DNA of 64,000 nt from Devosia naphthalenivorans (GTDB taxonomy: Bacteria; Pseudomonadota; Alphaproteobacteria; Rhizobiales; Devosiaceae): assembly GCF_003056355.1 (NCBI RefSeq), contig NZ_PYVW01000004.1, positions 62,001-126,000 of the forward strand, in the 5' to 3' direction. Made by a program: the position numbers and the translations under genes. Of the stretch, positions 33,988 to 42,009 are shown piece after piece. Numbering within the stretch: position 1 is the stretch's first letter; each line of letters opens with the position of its first letter. Below the pieces are notes generated by a model. The model was not told where the DNA came from. It worked only from the letters and a program-made list of their open reading frames with translations, and ran no database searches.

Positions 33988-34182
33988 ATGCTACCCATCC
34001 ACGCCCATTTTGGTGATCCAGACTTCGAGCAGATCGTGCGCGAGAACGCGTATGATCTGTGGGAGCGTGACGGGCGTCCGCAGGATAGCGAGAAGCATTA
34101 CTGGCATCTTGCCCTTGCCAAAAGCCTGCGGCAACGCGAAGAAGACGAACGCTCGAGGCGCGGTCTCGTCGATCCGATGTAG
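33988..34182 (+). CDS. DUF2934 domain protein (small)
   Basis: 64 aa, essentially only the DUF2934 motif: VRENAYDLWERDGRPQDSEK followed by HYWHLALAKSLRQREEDE. Distinct from the Gly-rich copy at 33125. No membrane segment or signal. Function unknown. Confidence 0.8.
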   Translation: MLPIHAHFGDPDFEQIVRENAYDLWERDGRPQDSEKHYWHLALAKSLRQREEDERSRRGLVDPM

Positions 34183-34251
34183 AGCCCCCTAAAAATGCCG
34201 ACGGCCTGTTCCCATATTCGGGGCGTCGGTCAGATCGTAAGGAAGTTGCCC

Positions 34252-35211
34252 ATGTTCGCCTCGAAAGGCTTTCGCCTAGCCAGTTTGTTTGCCGTTGTCT
34301 TGATGTCCATGTCGATGGTGACGGTGGATCAGGCCGAAGCACGTCGCGGCGGCAGCTTTGGCAGCCGTGGCATGCGCACCCAGCAAATGGCTCCGGCGAC
34401 ACCGACCTCGCCGACCGTGACCGCGCCCGTACAACGCACCATGACACCGTCGCAGCAGACCAACACGAACCAGCGAGCCGGCGCCGCTACGCCACGGCAG
34501 AATTCGTTCTTCAACGGCTTTGGCGGATCACTGATGCGCGGCCTGTTGCTGGGTGGCCTGCTGGGCATGCTGTTCGGAGGTGGACTTGGCGGCATGGCCG
34601 GGCTGTTCGGGCTGATCGTGCAACTCGGCTTGATCTTCCTCGTCATCCGGCTGGTCATGGGCATCATGGCCCGCCGTTCCGCGCCCGCGACAGCAGGTGG
34701 CCCATCCGTCGGTGGCTCCGGTTATAGTTTTACCCGTGAGGCCACGGCACCCCGCTCCAGGCAGGGCTCAGGCTATGGATCCCCGACGCGGCCGAGCAGC
34801 CCCGACGAGATCGGCACCACGCAAGCCGACCTCGATAGCTTCGAAGCGATGTTGAGGGAACTGCAGGCCGCCTATGGACGCGAAGACTACCAGGCACTGC
34901 GCCGCATCACGACGCCGGAGATGATGTCCTATCTTTCCGAAGAACTGGGCGAGAACGCCTCCAAGGGCCTCAAGAACGAGGTTTCCGATGTCACGCTGCT
35001 GCAGGGCGATATCAGCGAAAGCTGGCGCGAGGGCAACAAGGACTATGCGACGGCGGCGATGCGCTATTCCTCGCTGGACGTTACCCGCGATCGCAGCACC
35101 GGCGCGGTCGTGAGCGGCGATCCGGACGAGGCCAGTGAAACCACCGAGCTTTGGACCTTCGTGCGAGAACGCGGCGGTGAATGGAAGCTGTCGGCCATCC
35201 AGGAAGCCTAG
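34252..35211 (+). CDS. Tim44-like domain protein, membrane-anchored
   Basis: 319 aa. The ATG at 34252 (AAGGAAG upstream) starts a signal-like segment (LASLFAVVLMSMSMVTVDQA then EARRGGSFGSRG, a pattern common to Tim44/TimA-like proteins of alphaproteobacteria). A Thr/Pro/Gln-rich linker, a Gly/Leu/Met hydrophobic stretch (about 105-150) with GGLLGMLFGGGLGGMAGLFG, then a C-terminal Tim44-like domain (about 200-319) beginning TQADLDSFEAMLRELQAAYG and ending ELWTFVRERGGEWKLSAIQE. Role in bacteria is not established; binding of membrane proteins or lipids is possible. Confidence 0.87.
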   Translation: MFASKGFRLASLFAVVLMSMSMVTVDQAEARRGGSFGSRGMRTQQMAPATPTSPTVTAPVQRTMTPSQQTNTNQRAGAATPRQNSFFNGFGGSLMRGLLLGGLLGMLFGGGLGGMAGLFGLIVQLGLIFLVIRLVMGIMARRSAPATAGGPSVGGSGYSFTREATAPRSRQGSGYGSPTRPSSPDEIGTTQADLDSFEAMLRELQAAYGREDYQALRRITTPEMMSYLSEELGENASKGLKNEVSDVTLLQGDISESWREGNKDYATAAMRYSSLDVTRDRSTGAVVSGDPDEASETTELWTFVRERGGEWKLSAIQEA

Positions 35212-35226
35212 TTGTAGCGGCGCGGG

Positions 35227-36120
35227 TCATTCAGTGTCTCGCGCCGGCTTTTCCCGATGGGCGGCCTCGCCGCGAAACAGAGGACCATGCCCCCGCATCA
35301 ACGCAACAATGCGGTTCGACACAGTCCGTACGGCAGGCTCGTGACGTTCTTCGTGATGGCTCACCAGCCATTGCTCGGTTTTCAATTCGGCAATGGGCGG
35401 GGCAACCCGCACCAGCCGGGGATCGCTGTCCCCGACGAAGCATGGAAAGACTGACAATCCCGCTCCATTGGCGACGAGCTCGCGCACGCTCATGGCATCA
35501 TTGCCGCGCACGGCTATGCGATCGCCGTGCCGTGCCTCAATCCACCGGGACGAAGGCGTTTGGCCCGCCTCCCCTGCCACGCCTACGAAATAGCCAGCCT
35601 TGATGCCGTTGATGAGATCGCGTCCGGAATAGATGGCGAAGGCCACCGAGCCGATGAGCCGGCCCGCCAGCCATTGCTCGGTCGGCCTCTGATTGCGAAT
35701 TCCCAAATCGGCATGGCGGCGGCCAATGTCGATCTTCTGGTTCGCCGTCACCAACTCAATTCCAAAGCCGTCTTCAACGCTCCAGATCGCGCCGATATGA
35801 CGGGCGACAAAGGCGGAGGTCCATGACCCCGCCGACAGGCGCACCATGCGGTCGCCCAGCGTTCCCTCATGCCACCGCTTCAGCGAGAGCATGGCCGCGT
35901 CCACATCCTGGGCGCGGCTCAGCAGGCTCTCGCCAGCTTCGGTAAGGCGATAACCGGTCTGACTGCGGTGAAACAGCGGCTTGCCGAGCTTCTTCTCCAA
36001 CGAGGCTATGCGTCGTCCCAGTGTTGCGGCGCTCAGCCCGGTGCTTTGCGTCGCGGCGCTCAGCCCGCCCAGGCGAGCCACGCTTAAAAAGAGGCGAAGA
36101 TCGTCCCAATCCAGATCCAT
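35227..36120 (-). CDS. LysR-family transcriptional regulator
   Basis: 297 aa. Winged helix at residues 1-65: DDLRLFLSVARLGGLSAATQ and LGRRIASLEKKLGKPLFHRS. The effector-binding domain follows from about residue 92. The pattern (SAATLGRRI, WTSAFVARHIG) resembles LysR regulators whose genes sit beside oxidoreductases. It is divergent from the DUF1127 and aldo/keto reductase genes, so these may be targets. Confidence 0.92.
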   Translation of the reverse strand: MDLDWDDLRLFLSVARLGGLSAATQSTGLSAATLGRRIASLEKKLGKPLFHRSQTGYRLTEAGESLLSRAQDVDAAMLSLKRWHEGTLGDRMVRLSAGSWTSAFVARHIGAIWSVEDGFGIELVTANQKIDIGRRHADLGIRNQRPTEQWLAGRLIGSVAFAIYSGRDLINGIKAGYFVGVAGEAGQTPSSRWIEARHGDRIAVRGNDAMSVRELVANGAGLSVFPCFVGDSDPRLVRVAPPIAELKTEQWLVSHHEERHEPAVRTVSNRIVALMRGHGPLFRGEAAHREKPARDTE

Positions 36121-36286
36121 TTTTCAAATTCGCAAAGCGTCTTTCGTTCTGGATCGTAGCGCGTCGCGGCCAAAGAGAACAAGTTCGTCCTGTTCATTGA
36201 ACTAATGCTGCCCGAAACGGGCGGTGAAACTCAAGCTGTTTTCTCCGTCCTGCTGCAGCATTGTTTTTCAATAATGGAGAGCACTC

Positions 36287-36439
36287 ATGTCCAAACCCCT
36301 TATCCGCAGGTTTGCCGACTGGCGCCTGCGCAGGATCACCATACGCAAATTGCATACGCTGGATGATCGACTGTTGGCCGACCTGGGAACGACGCGAGAG
36401 GATATCGACTGCTTCGTTGCCGGCTGCACCGAGAACTGA
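36287..36439 (+). CDS. DUF1127 small protein (YjiS-like)
   Basis: 50 aa, too short for many gene finders. Residues 15-42 carry the DUF1127 pattern: RITIRKLHTLDDRLLADLGT then TREDID. Arg-rich N-terminus. Alphaproteobacterial members of this family bind RNA or influence phosphate and carbon responses, but the function here is open. It lies 22 bp upstream of the aldo/keto reductase gene on the same strand and downstream of the divergent LysR promoter region. Confidence 0.85.
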   Translation: MSKPLIRRFADWRLRRITIRKLHTLDDRLLADLGTTREDIDCFVAGCTEN

Positions 36440-36461
36440 ACCAAGAACGGAGATTACAATC

Positions 36462-37424
36462 ATGCAGAGCGGCAATTTGGGAAGCTTCGGTCCGGTCAGC
36501 CGGCTCACGCTTGGCGGTGGTGGGATCGGGATGGTCTGGGGTCCCACCTCGGAAGACGAGGCCGTGGCAACGTTGCGGCGTGCCGTGGACGCCGGGATCA
36601 CCCTGATCGACGCTGCGCCAGGCTATCGCATCTGCGAGGCGATGATCGGGCGAGCCTTTGACGGAAGGCTGCCCAGCGGCGTGCGGGTAACCACGAAATA
36701 TTCGCTGGGCACGGTGGCCGCTGACCAGGTCTATACCCTGCTGCGAAAGTCGCTGGAGCGGAGCCTTCAAACCATGCGGCTCGAGCGGGCCGACATGTTC
36801 CTGCTCCATAGCGAAATCAGGCCGGACGAATTCGAATATCCGCCGGGACAGCCGCCCAAGGATGAGCGATCCACCGCGCTCTCCCTCTACCGGGAAGCTG
36901 TCGTGCCCGCATTCGAGCGCCTCGTGGCCGACGGGTTGATCGGCGCCTGGGGAATCACCGGCATCAACCATGCCGCGGCAACCATTGAGGCCATCTCCCA
37001 GGGCGCGCGGCCAGCCGCCGTGCAAGCCATCGCCAACCTGCTGGACAGTCCGGGCGAGATGAACGGCACTGGGCTGGCGCCGCGGCCACGCGATGTCATC
37101 GCCGCAGCACAGGCAGCGGGCGTCGGCGTGATGGGTGTCAGGGCGGTGCAGGCGGGCGCCCTGACCTCGGCGCTCGACCGGCAGGAAGATTCCCCGACTA
37201 CGGCCGATTTCCGCCGTGCAGAACCGTATCGCGAGCTTTGCCGGAATTGGGGGAAGGACCCCGCGATCACCGCCTATCGCTATGCCTTGGGCATTGAAGG
37301 TGCCGATACGCTGGTGCTGGGTGTCAAGAACGTAGCCGAGCTTGAGCAGGCGCTGCTGGCGGAGAGCCAGGGGCCGCTGGAGCGGGCGCAGATCGCTTCC
37401 ATCGACGCTCTGGGTCTGCGGTGA
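36462..37424 (+). CDS. Aldo/keto reductase family oxidoreductase
   Basis: NAD(P)H-dependent carbonyl reductase fold, 320 aa. The ATG at 36462 follows ACGGAG; a longer frame from 36261 overlaps the DUF1127 gene. Tetrad candidates: Asp and Tyr in LIDAAPGY, Lys in VTTKYSLG, His in MFLLHSE. The C-terminal cofactor part has TLVLGVKNVAELEQAL. Substrate unknown. Confidence 0.9.
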   Translation: MQSGNLGSFGPVSRLTLGGGGIGMVWGPTSEDEAVATLRRAVDAGITLIDAAPGYRICEAMIGRAFDGRLPSGVRVTTKYSLGTVAADQVYTLLRKSLERSLQTMRLERADMFLLHSEIRPDEFEYPPGQPPKDERSTALSLYREAVVPAFERLVADGLIGAWGITGINHAAATIEAISQGARPAAVQAIANLLDSPGEMNGTGLAPRPRDVIAAAQAAGVGVMGVRAVQAGALTSALDRQEDSPTTADFRRAEPYRELCRNWGKDPAITAYRYALGIEGADTLVLGVKNVAELEQALLAESQGPLERAQIASIDALGLR

Positions 37425-37533
37425 ATGCCGAGCGACCGGTTCCGGTGGGAAACTCCGCAATTGCCCGGGCCCATTTACCGCTCGTAAACCGTCCACTTCG
37501 ATAGTGCGGCTGCGCTTTCACATAGGAGAAACC

Positions 37534-37803
37534 ATGAGCGATTTGGGTATTGCCGGCGGACGCATCCGCTCGTTCGTCGAACGCATCGAGCATGTCGAAG
37601 CCGAAATTGCCGAGCTTAGCGAAGGCAAGAAGGAAATCTTCGCCGAGGCCAAGGGCGAGGGTTTCGACATCAAGATCATCAAGGAAATCGTCAAGCTGCG
37701 GAAGCAGGACGCCAATGAACGCGATGAGCACGAAACGCTGCTGGACGTCTATATGAGGGCCATGGACGGCGCCGAAGCAGACGACGAACCCAAGGCGGCA
37801 TGA
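37534..37803 (+). CDS. gapR: GapR-family DNA-binding domain protein (DUF2312)
   Basis: 89 aa coiled-coil protein. The ATG at 37534 has TAGGAGAA. The DUF2312 pattern is strong: GGRIRSFVERIEHVEAEIAE, EGKKEIFAEAKGEGFD and KEIVKLRKQDANERDEHETL. In Caulobacter GapR binds AT-rich overtwisted DNA and supports replication and transcription; that role is transferred by family. Short acidic tail. Confidence 0.9.
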   Translation: MSDLGIAGGRIRSFVERIEHVEAEIAELSEGKKEIFAEAKGEGFDIKIIKEIVKLRKQDANERDEHETLLDVYMRAMDGAEADDEPKAA

Positions 37804-37860
37804 TCTTCAAGGCTTGGGCGGTCAACCTGCCCAAGCCTTCATATGCCGTACGCCGCGATA

Positions 37861-38271
37861 TCAGGGCTGAGCCACCGCTTTTTTGCTCTTGGCTGGCGCG
37901 TTCTTCTTCAGATGCGTCCGGTTGTAGACGATCGCCTCCTGCACCAGTTCTGCAAGCGCCTGTTCGTCGAGCGTGTCGTTCTCGAATATGTCGATCGAGC
38001 GCCTGGTGGCGCCGGTATCCTTGCCGTTGAAGAGCTTGTTCGCGTCAGCCAAATGCGCCCCATGGGCAAAGGTGAGCTTGATCTTGCCCTTGTGCGGATT
38101 ACCCACTGCGACAAGGCCATCGCAGGACCAGGTCGGACTGCCCATCCATTTCCATTCTTCGATGATGCCGGGATCTGCCTTGAGGATCGTTGCGCGTACC
38201 CTGGCCAGGACCGCGCCGCGCCAGTCGGCCAAATCCGCAATCATCTGATCGATCTGCGCGGAGGCATTCAT
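37861..38271 (-). CDS. DUF1801 domain protein
   Basis: 136 aa, YdhG-like fold: IDQMIADLADWRGAVLARVR, EEWKWMGSPTWSCDGLVAVG and KIKLTFAHGAHLADANKLFN, followed by a basic Lys/Ala tail. Its ATG overlaps the stop of the upstream DUF1801 gene (4 bp), so the two are translated together and may form a complex. Function unknown. Confidence 0.85.
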   Translation of the reverse strand: MNASAQIDQMIADLADWRGAVLARVRATILKADPGIIEEWKWMGSPTWSCDGLVAVGNPHKGKIKLTFAHGAHLADANKLFNGKDTGATRRSIDIFENDTLDEQALAELVQEAIVYNRTHLKKNAPAKSKKAVAQP

Positions 38272-38753
38272 GATCCAAACCTTTCACCAGGCATTTGGCT
38301 CGCCTGCTTGGTCCAATCGGCAAATTGCACGCGGTCGAACTCCCCTTCATGGACATTGAGATAGCGCACGTTCTTCTGCTTGGACGTTCCCGAGGGCACG
38401 GGCTCGAGCGATGTTCCGTCAGGAAAGGCGACCTTGATGTATTTGGTCATGCAGTGAAAGCTCACGAACCAGGATTTCGGGTCAGTGCCATAGAATGGCG
38501 AGTTCCACTTGACGCTTTTGCAGACGCCGGGCACCGCATCGGAAATGATCGCATCCATCTGGCGGCCGATCTCGCTCTGCCAGCCGGGCATTGCAGCGAT
38601 AAAGGCTTGTACGGGCGCGTCGCCATCACCTTTGGGGATTTGGGGATTGCCGCCACTGAGGCGTATCACGCCATCCGGCCCAGGCTTCAATGATGGCCTG
38701 GCGGCCTTTGACTTGGTGCCGGCAACCGGCGATTTCGCAACTCCATCGGGCAT
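38268..38753 (-). CDS. DUF1801 domain protein with N-terminal extension
   Basis: 161 aa. A Lys/Pro/Gly-rich N-terminal stretch of about 45 residues precedes the DUF1801 domain: IGRQMDAIISDAVPGVCKSV, KWNSPFYGTDPKSWFVSFHC and YIKVAFPDGTSL. First of a coupled pair with the gene at 37861. Confidence 0.85.
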   Translation of the reverse strand: MPDGVAKSPVAGTKSKAARPSLKPGPDGVIRLSGGNPQIPKGDGDAPVQAFIAAMPGWQSEIGRQMDAIISDAVPGVCKSVKWNSPFYGTDPKSWFVSFHCMTKYIKVAFPDGTSLEPVPSGTSKQKNVRYLNVHEGEFDRVQFADWTKQASQMPGERFGS

Positions 38754-38849
38754 GAGTGAGGCCTTTGTGATGCTTGCCAGCGGGTTCGGAATTCAGCCAT
38801 TTTAGAGCATGAGAACCGTCATGCCACAGTTTTTTCCGGGCAACGTGGC

Positions 38850-39944
38850 CTAAGTCGCGTCCTGCGATGGCACCGCCAATTGTTGGGCCCGGGCTTTTTC
38901 TCCACCGAACAGGCGCTTGAGCGAAAGCGCCGGCCGTTCCACCCAGTGCCAGGAGAGATAGGCCAAGCAGATCGTGGTCAGAGCCGCGGCGACGCTCATC
39001 AGCAGCACCATCCACACGCTGGTGCCGAAACGCGCCAGCAGAGCCTGTTGAATGGGGAAGGAATAAAGATAGATGCCATAGGAAATGTCGGCTTGTCTGG
39101 TGGCGCGGGTGAGCAGCGGAATGAATGTGCCGCCCAGCGTCGCCGCGAAATATGCAAAGGCAATAATGGACGCCACCTGCCCCACCGCGGTTGGCGATAA
39201 CCAGATCGCGAGAATTATCCCGAGGATGGCAATTGGCCAGTTCAGGACAATCTGGAAGCGGAAGGTAAATGCGAGCATGCCCAAAGCAAAACAGAAGCCA
39301 AAGCGAATGATGCTTCCTGCCATCGAAGCATCGAAAGCATGGGTGTGGTACGAGACGACCAGCAAAATGCCGAACGCCATCGAGAGCGCAGCCATTGCCC
39401 GACGCGAGCCGAATACCTTGAGCAACGGGATGCTGACGAACGCCAGATAGGCGAGAAGCTCGTATTTAATGGTCCAGAGCGGGATGTTGACCTGGCCCGG
39501 CTCCATGCCGAACAGGAACGCTCCAGGCAGATGCGGCTGGCTGAAGAGCACCGGCATCAGCAGGGGATAAAGAAGCGTCGCGGGATTGGTGAAGTGCTCG
39601 GCCAAGCTCAGGCTGGTGCTGAACGGGGCAATGAGCCATGCGATCAAGGCGCCGCACACCAGAAGACCCGGGAAAATGCGCAAAGCGCGGGCGGCAATGA
39701 AACCAGAAAGATCTGGTTTGAGGGCATAGCTCCGACTCAGCATGAGACCTGAAAGGAAGAAGAATACGTTGACCGCCAATTGACCGAGATCATAGGCGGT
39801 GTCATCCAGCGGCTGGTGGTGATTGCCGACCGGCACGATCAGGAAGATGTGGGAAATGAACACCGCGGCCGCCGCCAACAGGCGAACCGCGTTGAAGCTA
39901 TTGTTGCGATCCTCGAGGACTTCCCCAAGCGTTCGGCGGCTCAT
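38850..39944 (-). CDS. Acyltransferase family 3 membrane protein
   Basis: Predicted O-acyltransferase modifying a surface polysaccharide or other exported glycan, 364 aa with about ten transmembrane segments. Family pattern: NSFNAVRLLAAAAVFISHIF with the key His in FISH, QLAVNVFFFLSGLMLSRSY, FIAARALRIFPGLLVCG and the late DISYGIYLYSFPIQQAL. No glycan cluster is adjacent, so the acceptor is unknown. Confidence 0.9.
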   Translation of the reverse strand: MSRRTLGEVLEDRNNSFNAVRLLAAAAVFISHIFLIVPVGNHHQPLDDTAYDLGQLAVNVFFFLSGLMLSRSYALKPDLSGFIAARALRIFPGLLVCGALIAWLIAPFSTSLSLAEHFTNPATLLYPLLMPVLFSQPHLPGAFLFGMEPGQVNIPLWTIKYELLAYLAFVSIPLLKVFGSRRAMAALSMAFGILLVVSYHTHAFDASMAGSIIRFGFCFALGMLAFTFRFQIVLNWPIAILGIILAIWLSPTAVGQVASIIAFAYFAATLGGTFIPLLTRATRQADISYGIYLYSFPIQQALLARFGTSVWMVLLMSVAAALTTICLAYLSWHWVERPALSLKRLFGGEKARAQQLAVPSQDAT

Positions 39945-40173
39945 TGGTCACCCGTGACATCACGCCGGAATATGCTGCAATGCCGGCGCTTTTGACAGCG
40001 GTCCGGCGGATTTGATGCGCACCAAAGTTAATGGAGTCATCTGAGGTGCACGAAGGCCGCCCCAGTCTAAGCCTCAGCAATGAAGAGCAAATTCTGGCTG
40101 TGCTGGCGGCAGGCACCGTGTAGGCTGATCCCAAAGACGCTCCGACATGGCCCAGCAACGAGGTTTCCCCACC

Positions 40174-41154
40174 ATGGCTCTCAACGTACTTTTCATCGGC
40201 GGCACAGGTCAGATTTCCTATCCTTGCGTCGAGCGAGCAGTGGCACAGGGGCATCGGGTCAGCGTCTACAATCGCGGGCTACGTGAGAGCGAGCTTCCCG
40301 CCGGCGTCACTTCGATTGTGGGGGAGCTCAAGGATATTGGCAGCGCCGGGCTGGATAAGGCCAATTACGACGTCGTCTGCCAGTTCATCGCGTTCACGCC
40401 CGATCAGGTGGCGCGGGACATAGATGTGTTTTCCGGCCATTGCGGGCAATACATCTTCATCTCCTCGGCGTCGGTCTACGAAAAGCCGGCGAGTCATTAT
40501 GTGATCACCGAGAAAACACCGGCCATCAATCCATATTGGCCTTATAGCCAGAACAAGATCGCCTGCGAGGAACTGCTGACCAAGAGCGACAACCTGGCCT
40601 GGACCATCGTGCGCCCCAGCCACACGGTTCGCACCGGGCTGCCGGTCATGCTTGGGGATGCCGAAATCATGGCGCGGCGGATGCTCGACGGCGAGCCGAC
40701 CATTGTCGCCGGTGACGGACATACCCCTTGGACGCTGACGCGCTCGGTCGACTTCGCCGTTCCGTTCGTGGGGCTGTTCGGCAAGGAAAAGGCGCTCCGC
40801 GATGTCTTCCACATCACCTCGGACCGCGCTCATATCTGGGACCACATCCAACGAGAGATAGCAGCGCAGCTTGGGGTTGAAGCCAATATCGTGCACGTAC
40901 CCACCAACACGCTGGTCAAGTTCAATCCGGAATGGGAGGGGCCGCTGCTGGGCGACAAGTCATGGACCGCCATCTTCGACAACTCCAAGGTCAAGGCCGT
41001 TGCGGGCGATTTCACCTGCGCCGAGAACCTGAGCGAAATCCTGGCCGAGCCCATTCATCATCTCAAGCAGCGTCTTGCCAACAAGCGGCCGCCCAAGGGG
41101 GAACTGGACCAATTGATCGATCGCATCTGCAAGGCACAGTCCACACTGGGCTAG
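40174..41154 (+). CDS. NAD-dependent epimerase/dehydratase family protein (atypical extended SDR)
   Basis: 326 aa from the ATG at 40174. Nucleotide-binding loop FIGGTGQIS near residue 6, Arg in VYNRG (suggesting NADP), SSASVYE, and catalytic PYSQNK. The binding loop and long C-terminal part (AEPIHHLKQRLANKRPPKGE) resemble the CSP41/isoflavone-reductase-like atypical SDRs often annotated as sugar epimerases. Substrate unknown; 76 bp upstream of another SDR gene. Confidence 0.85.
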   Translation: MALNVLFIGGTGQISYPCVERAVAQGHRVSVYNRGLRESELPAGVTSIVGELKDIGSAGLDKANYDVVCQFIAFTPDQVARDIDVFSGHCGQYIFISSASVYEKPASHYVITEKTPAINPYWPYSQNKIACEELLTKSDNLAWTIVRPSHTVRTGLPVMLGDAEIMARRMLDGEPTIVAGDGHTPWTLTRSVDFAVPFVGLFGKEKALRDVFHITSDRAHIWDHIQREIAAQLGVEANIVHVPTNTLVKFNPEWEGPLLGDKSWTAIFDNSKVKAVAGDFTCAENLSEILAEPIHHLKQRLANKRPPKGELDQLIDRICKAQSTLG

Positions 41155-41230
41155 GCCGCGTCAGACCCTCTTGCCGTTGCGAGCCTCTGCGATAGGATCG
41201 AAGCAAAGCGCGAAGCGCCGGGGGAAACAT

Positions 41231-41977
41231 ATGAGCGAACGATTGGTTGGAAAGGCCTGCGTCATAACCGCTGCAGGCCAGGGGATTGGCCGGGCAATAG
41301 CGGAGAGTTTCCTTCGCGAGGGCGCCAAGGTTTGCGCAACGGACCTGGATCCTGAAAAACTCGCGGGTCTGGAGGGCGCGGACCTGCGCAAGCTCGATGT
41401 GCGCTCAACCAAAGCGATTGATGAACTCGCCGCTGAGATCGGCCCAATCGACATCCTGGTCAATGCGGCCGGGTTCGTGCACCACGGCTCGGTGCTCGAA
41501 TGCAGCGACGAGGACTGGGACTTCTCGTTCGACGTCAACGTCAAATCGATGCACCGGACCGCTCGCGCTTTTCTGCCCGGCATGCTGGAGCGTGGCGCAG
41601 GGTCCATCGTCAACATCTCGTCGGGCGCTTCTTCGGTGCGCGGCATTCCCAACCGGCACGCCTATGGCGCCAGCAAGGCAGCCGTGATCGGGCTGACCAA
41701 AGCGGTTGCCGCCGATTTCATCAAGCGCGGCATCCGCTGCAACGCGATCTGCCCGGGCACGATCCAGTCACCATCGCTGGACCAGCGCATCGCCAGCCTG
41801 GCCCAGACGAGCGGACGCTCCCAAGACGATGTGCGCGCCGATTTCGTCAATCGCCAGCCGCTCGGACGCTTGGGAACGCCCGAGGAAATTGCTGCCTTGG
41901 CCGTTTATCTGGCGAGCGACGAAGCCAGCTATACGACAGGCGCCGTCTTCATGGCCGATGGTGGGTTTTCGCTCTAG
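41231..41977 (+). CDS. SDR oxidoreductase, 2-keto-3-deoxy-L-fuconate dehydrogenase / DHRS6-like
   Basis: 248 aa from ATG 41231 (CGGGGGAAA upstream). Seen: ITAAGQGIGRAIAESFLREG, NAD-type acidic residue in CATDLDPEK, NAAGFVHHG, Ser in NISSGASS and catalytic YGASK, then AICPGTIQSPSLDQRI. The FVHHG and CPGT(I/V)(Q/E)SPSL patterns are those of the subgroup containing 2-keto-3-deoxy-L-fuconate dehydrogenase and DHRS6, so a role in deoxysugar-acid oxidation is plausible. This would complement dehydratase-like enzymes elsewhere in the window, but linkage is speculative. Confidence 0.87.
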   Translation: MSERLVGKACVITAAGQGIGRAIAESFLREGAKVCATDLDPEKLAGLEGADLRKLDVRSTKAIDELAAEIGPIDILVNAAGFVHHGSVLECSDEDWDFSFDVNVKSMHRTARAFLPGMLERGAGSIVNISSGASSVRGIPNRHAYGASKAAVIGLTKAVAADFIKRGIRCNAICPGTIQSPSLDQRIASLAQTSGRSQDDVRADFVNRQPLGRLGTPEEIAALAVYLASDEASYTTGAVFMADGGFSL

Positions 41978-42009
41978 ATCGCCGCGGAAGCGATACGCAT
42001 GAGGGAAGG

